A stretch of DNA of 64,000 nucleotides. Origin: JANXLS01 sp035308565. GTDB lineage: Bacteria > Planctomycetota > SZUA-567 > H5-PLA8. The notes under the pieces were generated by a model. It saw only the letters and a list, made by a program, of their open reading frames with translations, had not been told where the DNA came from and ran no database searches. The DNA lies in the NCBI GenBank assembly GCA_035308565.1, contig DATGGK010000039.1, forward strand, positions 1 through 64,000. The letters run 5' to 3'. Position numbers and translations under genes: made by a program. This document shows, in pieces, positions 6,821-15,712 of this stretch (position 1 is its first letter; each line of letters opens with the position of its first letter).

Positions 6821-9721
6821 CTACAACATCCCGCGGTCAAAATTCGCCGCATGGCCATGCGGCACGTTTTTTCCAGCCCGTACAAGCCGCCAGATTTTAA
6901 CGACGTCATCGGCGGCGTAATTTCGATAAATAAAATCCGCGCGAAGCGAAACCGCGCCGGCGGCGCACAATTCGGCGCTGCGCGGCGCAATGCAGAACGC
7001 GCCTTTGTTCAACACGATCGTGCGGCAGTGGTAATCGATCGCCTGCACTTTTTCGCCGTAGCTCGAAACCATGTCCATGCTTTCGAAGCGGCAGTTGGCT
7101 TTGCCCGGACAGCCGCCGATTAAATTCGCGTACGCGCAGGATTCAGCCATGAACATCGGCGTGTCCTGATGCACGATCACAACGGCTTTCGCGCCGAATT
7201 CAGCCAGCAGCGAGCGCATGTTTTCCAGCCCGTCCTCCGGCGAAAGCGCAAAGCGCCGCGCGCCCATCGCGATGACCTGCCGCGCCGCCATGCGATTGAC
7301 GACGTAGACCGACCAATCCGTCGCGAGATCCGTACCGCCGGCCCGCGCTGCGCCTGTACCGCCGGCGTCCCGCCGGCCCGTTTCCATCAACAACTCACGC
7401 GCGTTCAAATAACTCCACGCCGACACATTCCCCGCTTCCCATTTCGAAAAGCCCATTTCGCGCAGCCGCGCAAGTTTCAACTCAATGCCATGCTCCTCCC
7501 ATTTGCGCGTGACCGGCGGAAGCGCGAGACGAATGTGTTCGAGCCCAATCCGCGCGGCAAGGCGCTCCAACTTCTCCGCGAGAACGGTCGCGTGATCGCG
7601 CGCGATGTCGATCACAATCTCGTCCACATGCTCAAATTCGCGGTCGTCAAATTCATCGAGAAAGGCGATGCGGTCCACTTTGATCGACCAAATAGGAGCG
7701 GCGGCACTCTTGCCGCCGTTTGGTATGGATGAATTTCGTTCGGCGGCAGGAGCGCCGCCGCTCCTCGGCAACACGTCATCGCAAACCGCATTTAGCCGCT
7801 TCTGAAGTTGGGCATCCAGCGCGCGTTCCAATTCATCCGCGACATCGCGGCGCAGCGCGTTGAGTTGCGAGACAGGGACAAAGCAACCGTCCGGATTTTC
7901 AAACGCGAACTCCCCCAGCGCCAGCCGCGTCTCCCCAAGCTTCTCAAACGCGCCGCGCGCCGCCACGCTCATTTTCGCCGCATCCTTCACTTTCGAAAAC
8001 GGCCCGCGTACCAAGCGCCGAATCTCAATCGGCGCGGTCCCCCTCTCCCCTTGGGGGAGAGGGGTTAGGGGTGAGGGGTCGCGCGGCGAAACGCGCGCGT
8101 AAACGGCCAACTCGTCCCTGCCCAATTTGATTTCAACATCGACGACGCGCCGCGTGCGATAAAGCCCAGGCTTCGGATGCGCGTGCCGATAGCGCCGCTT
8201 CACATCCTGCGACGACGAGCAGTAAATCGGCGCGCCGTCCGGAATGAACGGATGCTCCTCCGGCATTGCGACTTCGACGATGGCGTCGGCCGGCGCTTCG
8301 AAGACTTCTTCGTAAGGCTCGCGTATGCGGTGCGGCGTGACATGCAGCGGCAGCGTTGCTTTGCGGCGCGAATCCGGATGTATCAGATGCAGCGTCTCGA
8401 CGGCAAAGCCGAAAGGCTTGCCGAGTTGTGGCACATCGATTTGCAAACCGTCGTGGCGTTCGAGCGGTCGGGATGTTTTGAAGCGGACGAACGGCTGCGC
8501 GGAATTGGCGTCGAGCACTTTTTCGACGACGCCGATGCGCGTGCCGCGGTGGCCAACGGTGTCGCGATCCGCCACCTCTTTGTATTTATGCGAAAGCGTG
8601 AACAGCCGCGTCCACGGACGGCTGAAGACCGTCTGCATGTCCGCTTCGTGCTGCGCACGGTCCTCTTTCGGAAGCGATCCGTCAAGCAGACGGCGGTAGT
8701 AATCGGTTGTCGTCGCAACGTACAGCGGACTTTTCTTGCGGCCTTCGATTTTCACGCACGACACACCGGCCGCGCGTATCGCGGGAAGATGATCAGGCAG
8801 CGCAAGGTCTTTCATCGAAAACGCGAAGCCGTGCTCGGCGCTGCGCTTCGTCGCCGTGCCGTCGCGCAGCGTCTCCGGCGCACCGCTGATTTGAAATTCG
8901 TCGCGGCAAGAATACGCGCACTTGCCGCGGTTGCCGCTGCGCCCGTTGGTCTGCGACGAAAACAGGCACAGGCCGCTGTACGAATAGCACAGCGCGCCGT
9001 GGATAAAGACTTCGGTTTCGATGCCCGAAGTCGCGGTGATGTCGGCGACTTCTTCAATCGTCAATTCGCGCGCGAGAACTACGCGCGTGAATCCCATCGC
9101 TTTGAGCGCTTCAGCGCCCGCGCGGTTGTGTACGGCCAGTTGCGTGCTCGCGTGCAGTTCAAGTTCCGGGAAATGCCGCCGCACGATGTTGTAAACGCCC
9201 ATGTCCTGGATAATCAGCGCATCGACGCCGATCTCGCTCATCGCGCCCAAGACTTCGACCAATTCGCGCAACTCGTTCTGCAAAATCACAGTGTTGACCG
9301 TAACGAAGACGCGGCGTTTGCGTTCAAGCGCGTGAGCAAACGAAGTGATCGCATCCAAATCGTCGAGCGTAAAATTCTCCGCTTCCGCGCGCGCCGAAAA
9401 TTTCTTCAACCCCAGATAAATCGCATCCGCCCCATAATGAAACGCCGCATACCCCGCATCCAATCCGCCGGCAGGGGCGAGCAATTCGACCTCGTGCTTG
9501 GGCGACTCCCCGGCGATCAGCGGCACGCTAAGCGGCGCTTCAATCGTGCGCGGATCGTATTCGCCCTGCGGCGCATCCGGCTCCGGCGCGGCGTCGGCGG
9601 GCGTGGCCTCCGGCAGCACGGAGGCGAGGGTCAAACCTTGCCAGGCGGGCGGGCGTTTGAGGCCGTCGGTGGCGCAGCCGCAAGCATTTGGTTGCGCGGT
9701 GGTTTGTTCGGTTGTTGTCAT
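6821..9721 (-). CDS. U32 family protein (RlhA/TrhP-like RNA hydroxylase family)
   Basis: About 966 residues. The N-terminal U32 core is clear: EVELLAPAGGLDAGYAAFHYGADAIYLG, then FVTVNTVILQNEL, and a cysteine set in HGALCYSYSGLC with GNRGKCAYSCRDEF, as in RlhA/TrhP, which hydroxylate rRNA or tRNA using prephenate. A further Cys cluster lies near the C-terminus (CPGKANCRFE, YHCRTI, FCIAPR). The middle matches the DUF3656 collagenase-like extension. Three segments look foreign and each coincides with a palindromic repeat: SPLTPLPQGERG (8039-8079), GGAPAAERN...GGKSAAAP (7694-7765) and GRRDAGGTGAARAGG (7330-7384), all keeping frame. The start is ambiguous: an ATG at 9733 touches an upstream palindrome, while the ATG at 9721 has GGATG just before it and is used here. 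Confidence 0.85.
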   Translation of the reverse strand: MTTTEQTTAQPNACGCATDGLKRPPAWQGLTLASVLPEATPADAAPEPDAPQGEYDPRTIEAPLSVPLIAGESPKHEVELLAPAGGLDAGYAAFHYGADAIYLGLKKFSARAEAENFTLDDLDAITSFAHALERKRRVFVTVNTVILQNELRELVEVLGAMSEIGVDALIIQDMGVYNIVRRHFPELELHASTQLAVHNRAGAEALKAMGFTRVVLARELTIEEVADITATSGIETEVFIHGALCYSYSGLCLFSSQTNGRSGNRGKCAYSCRDEFQISGAPETLRDGTATKRSAEHGFAFSMKDLALPDHLPAIRAAGVSCVKIEGRKKSPLYVATTTDYYRRLLDGSLPKEDRAQHEADMQTVFSRPWTRLFTLSHKYKEVADRDTVGHRGTRIGVVEKVLDANSAQPFVRFKTSRPLERHDGLQIDVPQLGKPFGFAVETLHLIHPDSRRKATLPLHVTPHRIREPYEEVFEAPADAIVEVAMPEEHPFIPDGAPIYCSSSQDVKRRYRHAHPKPGLYRTRRVVDVEIKLGRDELAVYARVSPRDPSPLTPLPQGERGTAPIEIRRLVRGPFSKVKDAAKMSVAARGAFEKLGETRLALGEFAFENPDGCFVPVSQLNALRRDVADELERALDAQLQKRLNAVCDDVLPRSGGAPAAERNSSIPNGGKSAAAPIWSIKVDRIAFLDEFDDREFEHVDEIVIDIARDHATVLAEKLERLAARIGLEHIRLALPPVTRKWEEHGIELKLARLREMGFSKWEAGNVSAWSYLNARELLMETGRRDAGGTGAARAGGTDLATDWSVYVVNRMAARQVIAMGARRFALSPEDGLENMRSLLAEFGAKAVVIVHQDTPMFMAESCAYANLIGGCPGKANCRFESMDMVSSYGEKVQAIDYHCRTIVLNKGAFCIAPRSAELCAAGAVSLRADFIYRNYAADDVVKIWRLVRAGKNVPHGHAANFDRGML
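7330..7384. repeat. Palindromic repeat family D inside the U32 gene
   Basis: GTACCGCCGGCGTCCCGCCGGCCCG and a second partial copy lie back to back. Related copies are at 28582-28621 and 41136-41190. Encodes GRRDAGGTGAARAGGT in frame. Confidence 0.75.
7694..7765. repeat. Palindromic repeat family B inside the U32 gene
   Basis: AGGAGCGGCGGCACTCTTG and its inverted partner (ending GCGCCGCCGCTCCT) flank a spacer of about 25 bases, a REPIN-like doublet. A sister copy lies in the spacer 19722-19789. Confidence 0.85.
8039..8079. repeat. Palindromic repeat family A, short form, inside the U32 gene
   Basis: CCCTCTCCCC-TTGG-GGGAGAGGGG followed by TTAGGGGTGAGGGG. It contributes SPLTPLPQGERG to the U32 protein in frame. 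Confidence 0.85.
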
Positions 9722-9735
9722 TTCATCCATCATCT

Positions 9736-9755
9736 GGCAGACAGGAATGTCTGCC
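9736..9755. repeat. Short palindrome upstream of the U32 gene
   Basis: GGCAGACAGGAATGTCTGCC is an imperfect palindrome (GGCAGACA/TGTCTGCC) three bases beyond the alternative U32 start. Confidence 0.6.
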
Positions 9756-9773
9756 CCACCCCATTAGCCGTAA

Positions 9774-9805
9774 CAAAATGGCGCCGAGCTCTCCTCGGCG
9801 CCGTT
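9774..9805 (-). terminator. Rho-independent terminator of the aconitase gene
   Basis: On the minus strand GGCGCCGAG and CTCGGCGCC form a nine-base-pair stem with a five-base loop, followed by ATTTTG. It lies 40 bases past the aconitase stop. Confidence 0.75.
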
Positions 9806-9808
9806 CTT

Positions 9809-9845
9809 CGTCTCCGCGTCCTCGTGTCCCCGCGTCTCCGTGTCT
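9809..9845. repeat. Short tandem repeat tract (8-base units)
   Basis: Degenerate copies of GTCTCCGC/GTCCTCGT/GTCCCCGC/GTCTCCGT, ending at the aconitase stop codon. Confidence 0.8.
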
Positions 9846-12125
9846 CTAATGTTCCATCTTCTTCATCAAATTCAACGCGCTCCCCGCTTTGAACCATTCG
9901 ATCTGTTCCGCGTTGAAACTGTGATTCAACTGGATGCCGTGCGCCGTGCCGTCCGAATGTTTCAGCGCGCAGGTTAACGGCTTGCCCGGCGCGAGAGTCG
10001 CCAGGCCCATGATGCTCACAAGATCATCTTCGCGAACGTTGTCGTAATCCGCCGGATTCGCAAACGTCAGCGGCAACATTCCTTGCTTTTTCAGATTCGT
10101 CTCGTGGATGCGCGCGAAACTTTTTACGATGATCGCTCGCCCGCCGAGGAAGCGCGGTTCGAGCGCGGCGTGTTCGCGGCTGGAACCTTCGCCGTAATTG
10201 TTGTCGCCGAAGACCACCCATTGAATCCCGTGCGCTTTGTAATCGCGCCCAATCGCGGGGAACGCTTGTCCGGTCTGTCCCGTGCGCAGATTTTTGCCCG
10301 TTCCGATTTCTTTCGTGAACGCGTTCGTCGCGCCGATCAGCAGGTTGTTCGAAATATTGTCGAGATGCCCGCGGAATTTGAGCCACTTGCCCGCCGCGCT
10401 GATGTGGTCGGTCGTGCATTTGCCCAGCGCCTTCACCAAAATCCGCGCATCGATAATGTCCTTGCCATCCCATTCGGGGAACGGTTCGAGCAGTTGCAAG
10501 CGCTCCGATTTTGGATCGACCGTGACGACGACGCGTTCGCCGTTTTCAGCGGGCGGCTGAAAGCCCTTGTCGTCGCGCACGAATCCGTTCGCAGGCAGCT
10601 CCGGCGCGCTCGGCGGATCGAGCTTCACGCGCGAACCGTCGGCGGCGACGAGTGTGTCGGTGATGGGATTGAAACTCAGCGAACCCGCGAGCGCTTTCGC
10701 GACGACGACTTCCGGCGAGCCGATGAACGCCAGCGTCGCTTTAAAACCGTCGTTGCGCCCGCGGAAATTGCGATTGAAGCTCGTCACGATCACGTTCGGT
10801 TTCTCGGCGCTGCCGTCTTCTTCTTTGACGTCCTCGCGTTTCCATTGGCCAATGCAGGGGCCGCAGGCGTTGGCCAGAATTGTTCCGCCAAGCTGCTTGA
10901 GCGTTTCCAACTGGCCATCGCGTGTCATCGTAGAATGAATTTGGTCCGAGCCGGGCGTCACGAGCAACTGCGTCTTTAGTTTGATGCCCTTCGCCAGCGC
11001 CTGGCGCGCGACGAACGCCGCGCGGCCGATGTCTTCGTACGAACTGTTCGTGCACGACCCTATCAGCGCAACTTTGACTTCGTCCGGATACTTTTCCTTT
11101 TCCTGATGCGCCTTCATTTGCGACGCCGAATGCGCGACGTCGGGGCTGTGCGGGCCGACGAGCATCGGTTCGAGTTTGTCGAGATCGATCTCAATCACCT
11201 CGTCGTAATATTTTTTCGGATCGTCGTGCGCCGCCGGATCGGCGTTGAGCGCCGACGCGTATTTCTTCGCTTCGGCCGCGATGTCTTTGCGGAACGTCGC
11301 ATCGAGGTACGTCGCGGTGCGTTCATCGAAGGGGAAGACCGACGTGGTCGCGCCCAATTCCGCGCCCATGTTCGTGATCGTGCCGCGCCCCGTGAGGCTG
11401 ATGCTCTCCACGCCCGGGCCGAAATATTCGACGATCTTGTTCGTGCCGCCCGCGCAGGTCAGAATCTCGAGCATCTTCAAGATCACGTCTTTCGCGCTGG
11501 TCCAGCCGTTCAAACGGCCCGTCAATTTCACGCCGACGATTTTCGGATTGAGCAGTTCCCACGGCATCCCCGCCATCACGTCCACCGCGTCCGCGCCGCC
11601 GACGCCGATCGCCAGCATGCCCATGCCGCCGGCGTTGGGCGTGTGGCTGTCGGTGCCGATCATCAACCCGCCTGGAAACGCGTAGTTCTCGAGCACCACT
11701 TGATGAATGATCCCCGCGCCCGGTTTCCAAAATCCCATGCCGTATTTCTGAGCCGACGACGAAAGGAAATCGAAGACCTCGCGGTTGTCGCGCAGCGCCA
11801 CTTGCATGTCGGCTTCGGCGCCCGTGCGCCCAATAATAAGGTGGTCGCAATGCACGGTCGTCGGTACGGCCACGCGCTTCTTGCCGCTGGAAATGAACTG
11901 CAAAATTGCCATCTGCGCCGTCGCGTCCTGCAGCGCCACGCGATCCGGCCGCAGCATCAAAAAGCTTTCGCCGCGCTTGAGCTCCTGGCCTTGCGGGTCG
12001 TTGAGATGCGCGAAGAGAATTTTCTCGGCCTGCGTGAGATCGCGGCCAAGGCGTTTGCGCAGCAAGGCGTGGCGCTCGCTGAGTGTGGCATACAGATTCT
12101 TGATGGCGGGGAGTTGGTCGGACAT
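9846..12125 (-). CDS. Aconitate hydratase, mitochondrial type
   Basis: 759 residues, the usual length of the ACO2-like (mitochondrial-type) aconitases rather than AcnA (about 890) or AcnB. It interconverts citrate and isocitrate in the TCA cycle. The [4Fe-4S] ligand cysteines are in GSCTNSSYEDIGRA and NACGPCIGQW. Substrate-site motifs include PTTVHCDHLI, GTDSHTPNAGGMGMLAIGVGGADAVDVM and SFNRNFRGRNDG, and the swivelling C-terminal domain holds FGDNNYGEGSSREHAALEPR. AGGAGA lies about eleven bases ahead of the ATG. Monocistronic, with its own terminator at 9774-9805. Cytoplasmic. Confidence 0.97.
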   Translation of the reverse strand: MSDQLPAIKNLYATLSERHALLRKRLGRDLTQAEKILFAHLNDPQGQELKRGESFLMLRPDRVALQDATAQMAILQFISSGKKRVAVPTTVHCDHLIIGRTGAEADMQVALRDNREVFDFLSSSAQKYGMGFWKPGAGIIHQVVLENYAFPGGLMIGTDSHTPNAGGMGMLAIGVGGADAVDVMAGMPWELLNPKIVGVKLTGRLNGWTSAKDVILKMLEILTCAGGTNKIVEYFGPGVESISLTGRGTITNMGAELGATTSVFPFDERTATYLDATFRKDIAAEAKKYASALNADPAAHDDPKKYYDEVIEIDLDKLEPMLVGPHSPDVAHSASQMKAHQEKEKYPDEVKVALIGSCTNSSYEDIGRAAFVARQALAKGIKLKTQLLVTPGSDQIHSTMTRDGQLETLKQLGGTILANACGPCIGQWKREDVKEEDGSAEKPNVIVTSFNRNFRGRNDGFKATLAFIGSPEVVVAKALAGSLSFNPITDTLVAADGSRVKLDPPSAPELPANGFVRDDKGFQPPAENGERVVVTVDPKSERLQLLEPFPEWDGKDIIDARILVKALGKCTTDHISAAGKWLKFRGHLDNISNNLLIGATNAFTKEIGTGKNLRTGQTGQAFPAIGRDYKAHGIQWVVFGDNNYGEGSSREHAALEPRFLGGRAIIVKSFARIHETNLKKQGMLPLTFANPADYDNVREDDLVSIMGLATLAPGKPLTCALKHSDGTAHGIQLNHSFNAEQIEWFKAGSALNLMKKMEH

Positions 12126-12167
12126 GGCGGTACGGTTCTCCTGTGAAAAAGCGGCATTCTTTTTGAA

Positions 12168-12314
12168 TCAGTTTAGCAGAATAAGCGCGAGAATGGAAGC
12201 GGGATGTTCTTCGAAGTGCTGTGCGAGGGTCTGTGTTAGTTCGATTGCATTTGCGTTTAGCGCCAACGGCGCCAGATAATCGGGATCGCGGCTGCGCTCA
12301 CGGTTTTTTGCCAT
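12168..12314 (-). CDS. Possible small protein (48 residues)
   Basis: A short frame between aconitase and the TPR/HEAT gene: MAKNRERSRDPDYLAPLALN followed by a hydrophobic, Leu-rich helix and ending LALILLN. No ribosome-binding site is visible and I recognise no family. It is listed because the 220-base spacer has no other explanation and the composition is protein-like. Confidence 0.25.
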   Translation of the reverse strand: MAKNRERSRDPDYLAPLALNANAIELTQTLAQHFEEHPASILALILLN

Positions 12315-12344
12315 GAGTTTTACAATCGTTATGGACAAGACTGA

Positions 12345-12375
12345 TCTTGAATCTTGAATCATTGAATCTTGAATC
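12345..12375. repeat. Heptanucleotide tandem repeat tract
   Basis: Four copies of CTTGAAT with one one-base slip. It overlaps the stop region of the TPR/HEAT protein. Confidence 0.85.
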
Positions 12376-13153
12376 AAACCAACGGCACATTCCGTCTCCG
12401 CTCCTCCCGCCGCCGAATGCGCTCCAACTCCAGCGCCTTGAACGTGTCGCGAATGTCGTTTTGTAGCGCATCCTTCAAGCGCGGATTGACCGTCAGCGCG
12501 CGCTCGAAACATTTGTACGCCAACTGCGGCGCGTCCGCGATCAGTTGAATCCGCCCCAGCGTCACCAGCGCTTCGAAATGATTGGGCGCGAGCGACAGCG
12601 CCGCCAGCGCGTCGCGGCGCGCTTCGTACACTTCGCTGGCCTGCTGATAAATCCGCGCGCGCCGCGCATAACCGTCGGCCCAGCCCGGATAGCGCGCAAG
12701 ACAATCGTTGAGCACCGCCAGTTTCTGCGGCGCACTGTCCTGCGCTTCGGCCTCGCTGAGTTTCTGGCGCAGCATCGCGTCCGGCCCGTCGCGGCGATCC
12801 CACGCCGAAAGCAAAAACGCTTCCGCTTCACGGCCAATCGGATCGTCCTTGTCCGGATGCGCATGCAGCGCCTGCAACAGAAATTCCTCGCCTTCGTTGT
12901 CCCCGAGCACCATCAGCACTTTGGCGCAATGAAACTGCGCGTTGCCATTGTCCGAATGCAATCCGCGCGTCAACACCGGCAGCGCCGCCGGCCCCGCGCG
13001 AATCAGCGCTTCCTCCGCGGCCAGCGCATCGCCGCGCTCGCTTGAAAATGCGCGCACGTTCCAATACGCGCTCAACGGCGCCTGTACAGCCCACGCCAGC
13101 GCCGCAATGAACACGATCAGAAATGAAAAAACAATCGCGCGCATAAAATCCAT
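12374..13153 (-). CDS. Membrane-anchored HEAT/TPR repeat protein
   Basis: 259 residues. An N-terminal transmembrane or uncleaved signal segment (AIVFSFLIVFIAALAWAV) is followed by a HEAT-like stretch (ALPVLTRGLHSDNGNAQFHCAKVLMVLGDNEGEEFL). Then come TPR-like helices (KLAVLNDCLARYPGWADGYARRARIYQQ, DALAALSLAPNHFEALVTLGRIQLIADAPQLAYKCFERALTVNPR). The C-terminal end is a charged helix (RIRRREERRR). Such proteins scaffold protein assemblies; no partner is evident. The second Met (start 13144), with GGAT six bases upstream, is an equally good start. The gene is preceded on the same strand by a repeat-filled spacer, so its promoter cannot be placed. Confidence 0.75.
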   Translation of the reverse strand: MDFMRAIVFSFLIVFIAALAWAVQAPLSAYWNVRAFSSERGDALAAEEALIRAGPAALPVLTRGLHSDNGNAQFHCAKVLMVLGDNEGEEFLLQALHAHPDKDDPIGREAEAFLLSAWDRRDGPDAMLRQKLSEAEAQDSAPQKLAVLNDCLARYPGWADGYARRARIYQQASEVYEARRDALAALSLAPNHFEALVTLGRIQLIADAPQLAYKCFERALTVNPRLKDALQNDIRDTFKALELERIRRREERRRNVPLV

Positions 13154-13197
13154 CGGTTAAACAGCGGGAGCGCGAAGCGCGACCACCGCCGTTATCC

Positions 13198-13233
13198 CCA
13201 CTCTCGACTCTCCACTCCCCGCTCCCCACTCAC
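13198..13233. repeat. Heptanucleotide tandem repeat tract
   Basis: Copies of ACTCTCG/ACTCTCC/ACTCCCC. A short palindromic piece GCGCGAAGCGC with ACCGCCGTTA lies just left of it; the same pairing is seen at 22530-22560 and 58650-58690. Confidence 0.8.
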
Positions 13234-14384
13234 TTCTGCTGCCTTCGATGCCAATCCTCGCGGAACAAATTGAAATGTTCCTTCGCCGGCGGATGTTCCT
13301 TGATGAAATCCTCGTTGAGCGTGATCCCCAATCCCGGCCCGCTCGGCAGCGAGAAATAACCATCCACGACTTCCGGATATCCCGGCCCTTTCGCGGCGTC
13401 TTTCACCCACGAATCCACGAAGTCGTTGAAGTGTTCGAGGATTTTGAAATTGGTCGTGCACGCGGCCAGTTGCAGGCACGCCGCCGTGCTCAGCGGCCCG
13501 CCGACATTGTGCGGCGCGAACGTGACGTAATACGCATCCGCCATCGCCGCGATTTTTTTGCCTTCAAGCAACCCGCACGATTCGGTGATGTCCGTCTGCA
13601 GCACGTCGATGCAGCCCAATTCCAGCAATCGCCGCGTTTCGTAACGTGTGTGAATGCGCTCGCCCGTCGCGATCGGCAGATTTATTTTCGCCGCCGCTTT
13701 CGCCATCGCTTCGAGATTGTCCGGCGGAATCGGCTCTTCGACCCACGACGGCCTGAACGGCTCCAGATCGCGCGAGATATCGATCGCCGTCGCCGGACTG
13801 AATCGCCCGTGCATCTCGACCATGATCTCGACATCCGGCCCGACGCAATCGCGAATCGCTTCGATCAACGCAACCGAGAGCGTTTTCTCCTTGCGCTCCA
13901 TCTCGTAAAATCCCGCGCCGAACGGATCGACCTTCAGCGCCTTGTACCCGCGCGCGACCACTTTCTTCGCCGCCTTGTGAAACTCCTCCGGCTTGCGCTC
14001 GACCGTGTACCAACCGTTCGCATAAGCCTTGATTTTGTCGCGCACCGCGCCGCCCATTAATTGGTACACAGGCCGGTTGAGCGCCTTGCCCACAATGTCC
14101 CAGCACGCCATTTCAATCAGCCCGATGCCCGACCCCGCCACGTCGTCCACGCGCGCGAAATCTTCGTGAAACATGATCTTCAACAGCAGTTCGATGTTGA
14201 ACGGATCGTGCCCAATCACCCAGCGATTCTTGACGCCCTGCAAATAGCCCAGCAGCGCCTCCGTGCGGCTGACGTTTCTGCATTCCGAAACGCCGACGAG
14301 ACCCTCGTCCGTCTCCATCTTCAAGTACGTCAGGTTGCGCCACGGCGTGCCAAGGACCATGGGAGTGATGTTGGTGATTTTCAT
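13230..14384 (-). CDS. Mandelate racemase/muconate lactonizing family dehydratase
   Basis: 384 residues from the ATG complementary to 14382-14384 (a longer frame to 14645 overlaps the upstream gene and is rejected). Enolase-superfamily TIM barrel with capping domain: metal ligands are in EIMVEMHGRF, WVEEPIPP and ATGERI, the second barrel strand has KALKVDPFG, and the catalytic His is in FAPHNVGGPLSTAA. The EMHGR form and the His dyad resemble galactonate/other sugar-acid dehydratases. The reaction is probably proton abstraction from an aldonic acid followed by loss of water; the exact acid cannot be told. It lies 59 bases downstream of a LarA-like gene on the same strand, suggesting a joint sugar- or hydroxy-acid pathway. 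Cytoplasmic. Confidence 0.88.
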   Translation of the reverse strand: MKITNITPMVLGTPWRNLTYLKMETDEGLVGVSECRNVSRTEALLGYLQGVKNRWVIGHDPFNIELLLKIMFHEDFARVDDVAGSGIGLIEMACWDIVGKALNRPVYQLMGGAVRDKIKAYANGWYTVERKPEEFHKAAKKVVARGYKALKVDPFGAGFYEMERKEKTLSVALIEAIRDCVGPDVEIMVEMHGRFSPATAIDISRDLEPFRPSWVEEPIPPDNLEAMAKAAAKINLPIATGERIHTRYETRRLLELGCIDVLQTDITESCGLLEGKKIAAMADAYYVTFAPHNVGGPLSTAACLQLAACTTNFKILEHFNDFVDSWVKDAAKGPGYPEVVDGYFSLPSGPGLGITLNEDFIKEHPPAKEHFNLFREDWHRRQQK

Positions 14385-14403
14385 AGATTTAGCTTCCGCA
14401 ATT

Positions 14404-14438
14404 GAATGAAATGGAAAATGAAAAAATGAAAAATGATG
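14404..14438. repeat. Short tandem repeat tract
   Basis: Degenerate AATGAAA/AATGGAA units in the spacer between the two enzymes of the LarA/dehydratase pair. Confidence 0.65.
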
Positions 14439-14443
14439 GAACG

Positions 14444-15712
14444 CTACTCGGCCAAATTCCCATCCGCCCCAAACTTCATCTCCTCCGCCCCCGACATCGC
14501 CTCCAAATCCTCCCGCCCTTTGATCTCCCCCGCATACGCCTCCGACACCCACACCTCTTCCAGCGAAAGCGTATCCGCGATGCGAATGCATTTCGCCAGC
14601 GTCCCCGGCGGCAGCGCCAGCGTCGCGAGCGCTTTCTCGATACATTCGCGATCCGTATCAAAATAAATCGGAATCTTGCACGGCTGCGGCGTAAGCGCCG
14701 TAATCGAATTAATGTACGTCGTGTTTCTGTCCATCGCCTGCACCGTCCGCGTCGTGCAAAAATCGGAGAGCCCAATGCCGACGGCATTCCCGTGCGTCTG
14801 AGGCGTCAAACCACGCACGAACAAGCGGCGAATAATCGGCGGCTTTATGTCGCCGGGCACCAGCGACGACGAATAACCTTGCACGCCGCGATTGATAATG
14901 TTCGTGTCCATCCCCGTACCGCTGATGTTTTTTCCGATTCGATCGACGATCAACAAATCGACGTCATCGAACGGCAATTTCGGCATGCGCGCGCGCGCCT
15001 CTTTCAGCAACTGCGATTCTTCCTCTTCAAGCACGTCCCGCGGCATCGCTTTCAAAATCGCCGTCTGATGCCGCTGATCTTCGACCGCTCCCACGCCGCA
15101 AATAATCGGCGCCTTTTCCAAATTCACGCGCGACACCGAAAGCATCACGCGCTCATAGCCCAGCCGCGACGCCGCCGCATGGCAACACTCCGCGCCGTTG
15201 CGCTTGCCCAAGCCGATGGCCATCATCTTCATCACGCCGCTGGCAATCCGCCCGCCGTGAAAATCGGTATGCGGCTTGATCCGGTTAACCACGATCACGC
15301 CGTCCGAATTCAGCGCTTCGACGCTGCAATGCACCGGCACGCCATCAGGCGTGGCGCCGACGATTTTCGTTTCCATCGACGCTCGAATCGGCACGCCCAT
15401 CGTTTTTTCCGTAATTCCATAATCGGCGAGAATGCCCGCCTGTCCTTCGGGCGTCGAACCACCGTGGCTGCCCATCGCTGGCAAAACAAACGGCGCCGCG
15501 CCCGCCTCCTTTAAGAGCTTCACGACAGTACCGACAATGAGTGCGACATTCGACACGCCGCGGCTGCCGGCCGTCACGGCGATGCGCGCGCCGGGCTTGA
15601 TCCCGCTCAGGATTTTGCGCGCCGCGAATTGCTCCGCCAGCACCGCTGGGATATTCAACGCGGGTGGAGCGGGAAACTTCTGGCGCAAGCGCAACATCTT
15701 CGGAAAACTCAT
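14444..15712 (-). CDS. LarA-like (lactate racemase/DUF2088 family) protein
   Basis: 422 residues. The ATG complementary to 15710-15712 has GTGGAG eight bases upstream; a TTG-led extension to 15739 is less likely. The N-domain pattern matches the LarA/DUF2088 family: VKLLKEAGAAPFVLPAMGSH followed by GGSTPEGQ, then VIVVNRIKPHTDFHGG with a Lys-Met-Met-Ala-Ile-Gly-Leu-Gly-Lys segment. His in SHG and in KPH and a downstream Lys are candidates for nickel-pincer binding; LarA itself uses two His and a covalent Lys. Known LarA homologues epimerise several 2-hydroxy acids, including sugar acids. Pairing with an acid-sugar dehydratase suggests an epimerase-dehydratase route. The larB/larC/larE cofactor genes are not in the window. 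Confidence 0.75.
   Translation of the reverse strand: MSFPKMLRLRQKFPAPPALNIPAVLAEQFAARKILSGIKPGARIAVTAGSRGVSNVALIVGTVVKLLKEAGAAPFVLPAMGSHGGSTPEGQAGILADYGITEKTMGVPIRASMETKIVGATPDGVPVHCSVEALNSDGVIVVNRIKPHTDFHGGRIASGVMKMMAIGLGKRNGAECCHAAASRLGYERVMLSVSRVNLEKAPIICGVGAVEDQRHQTAILKAMPRDVLEEEESQLLKEARARMPKLPFDDVDLLIVDRIGKNISGTGMDTNIINRGVQGYSSSLVPGDIKPPIIRRLFVRGLTPQTHGNAVGIGLSDFCTTRTVQAMDRNTTYINSITALTPQPCKIPIYFDTDRECIEKALATLALPPGTLAKCIRIADTLSLEEVWVSEAYAGEIKGREDLEAMSGAEEMKFGADGNLAE

Noticed and set aside
8177..9892. 571-residue plus-strand frame opposite the U32 gene
   Set aside because: Arg-rich, no recognisable domain, wholly antisense to a gene with clear family motifs; typical shadow frame in GC-rich DNA.
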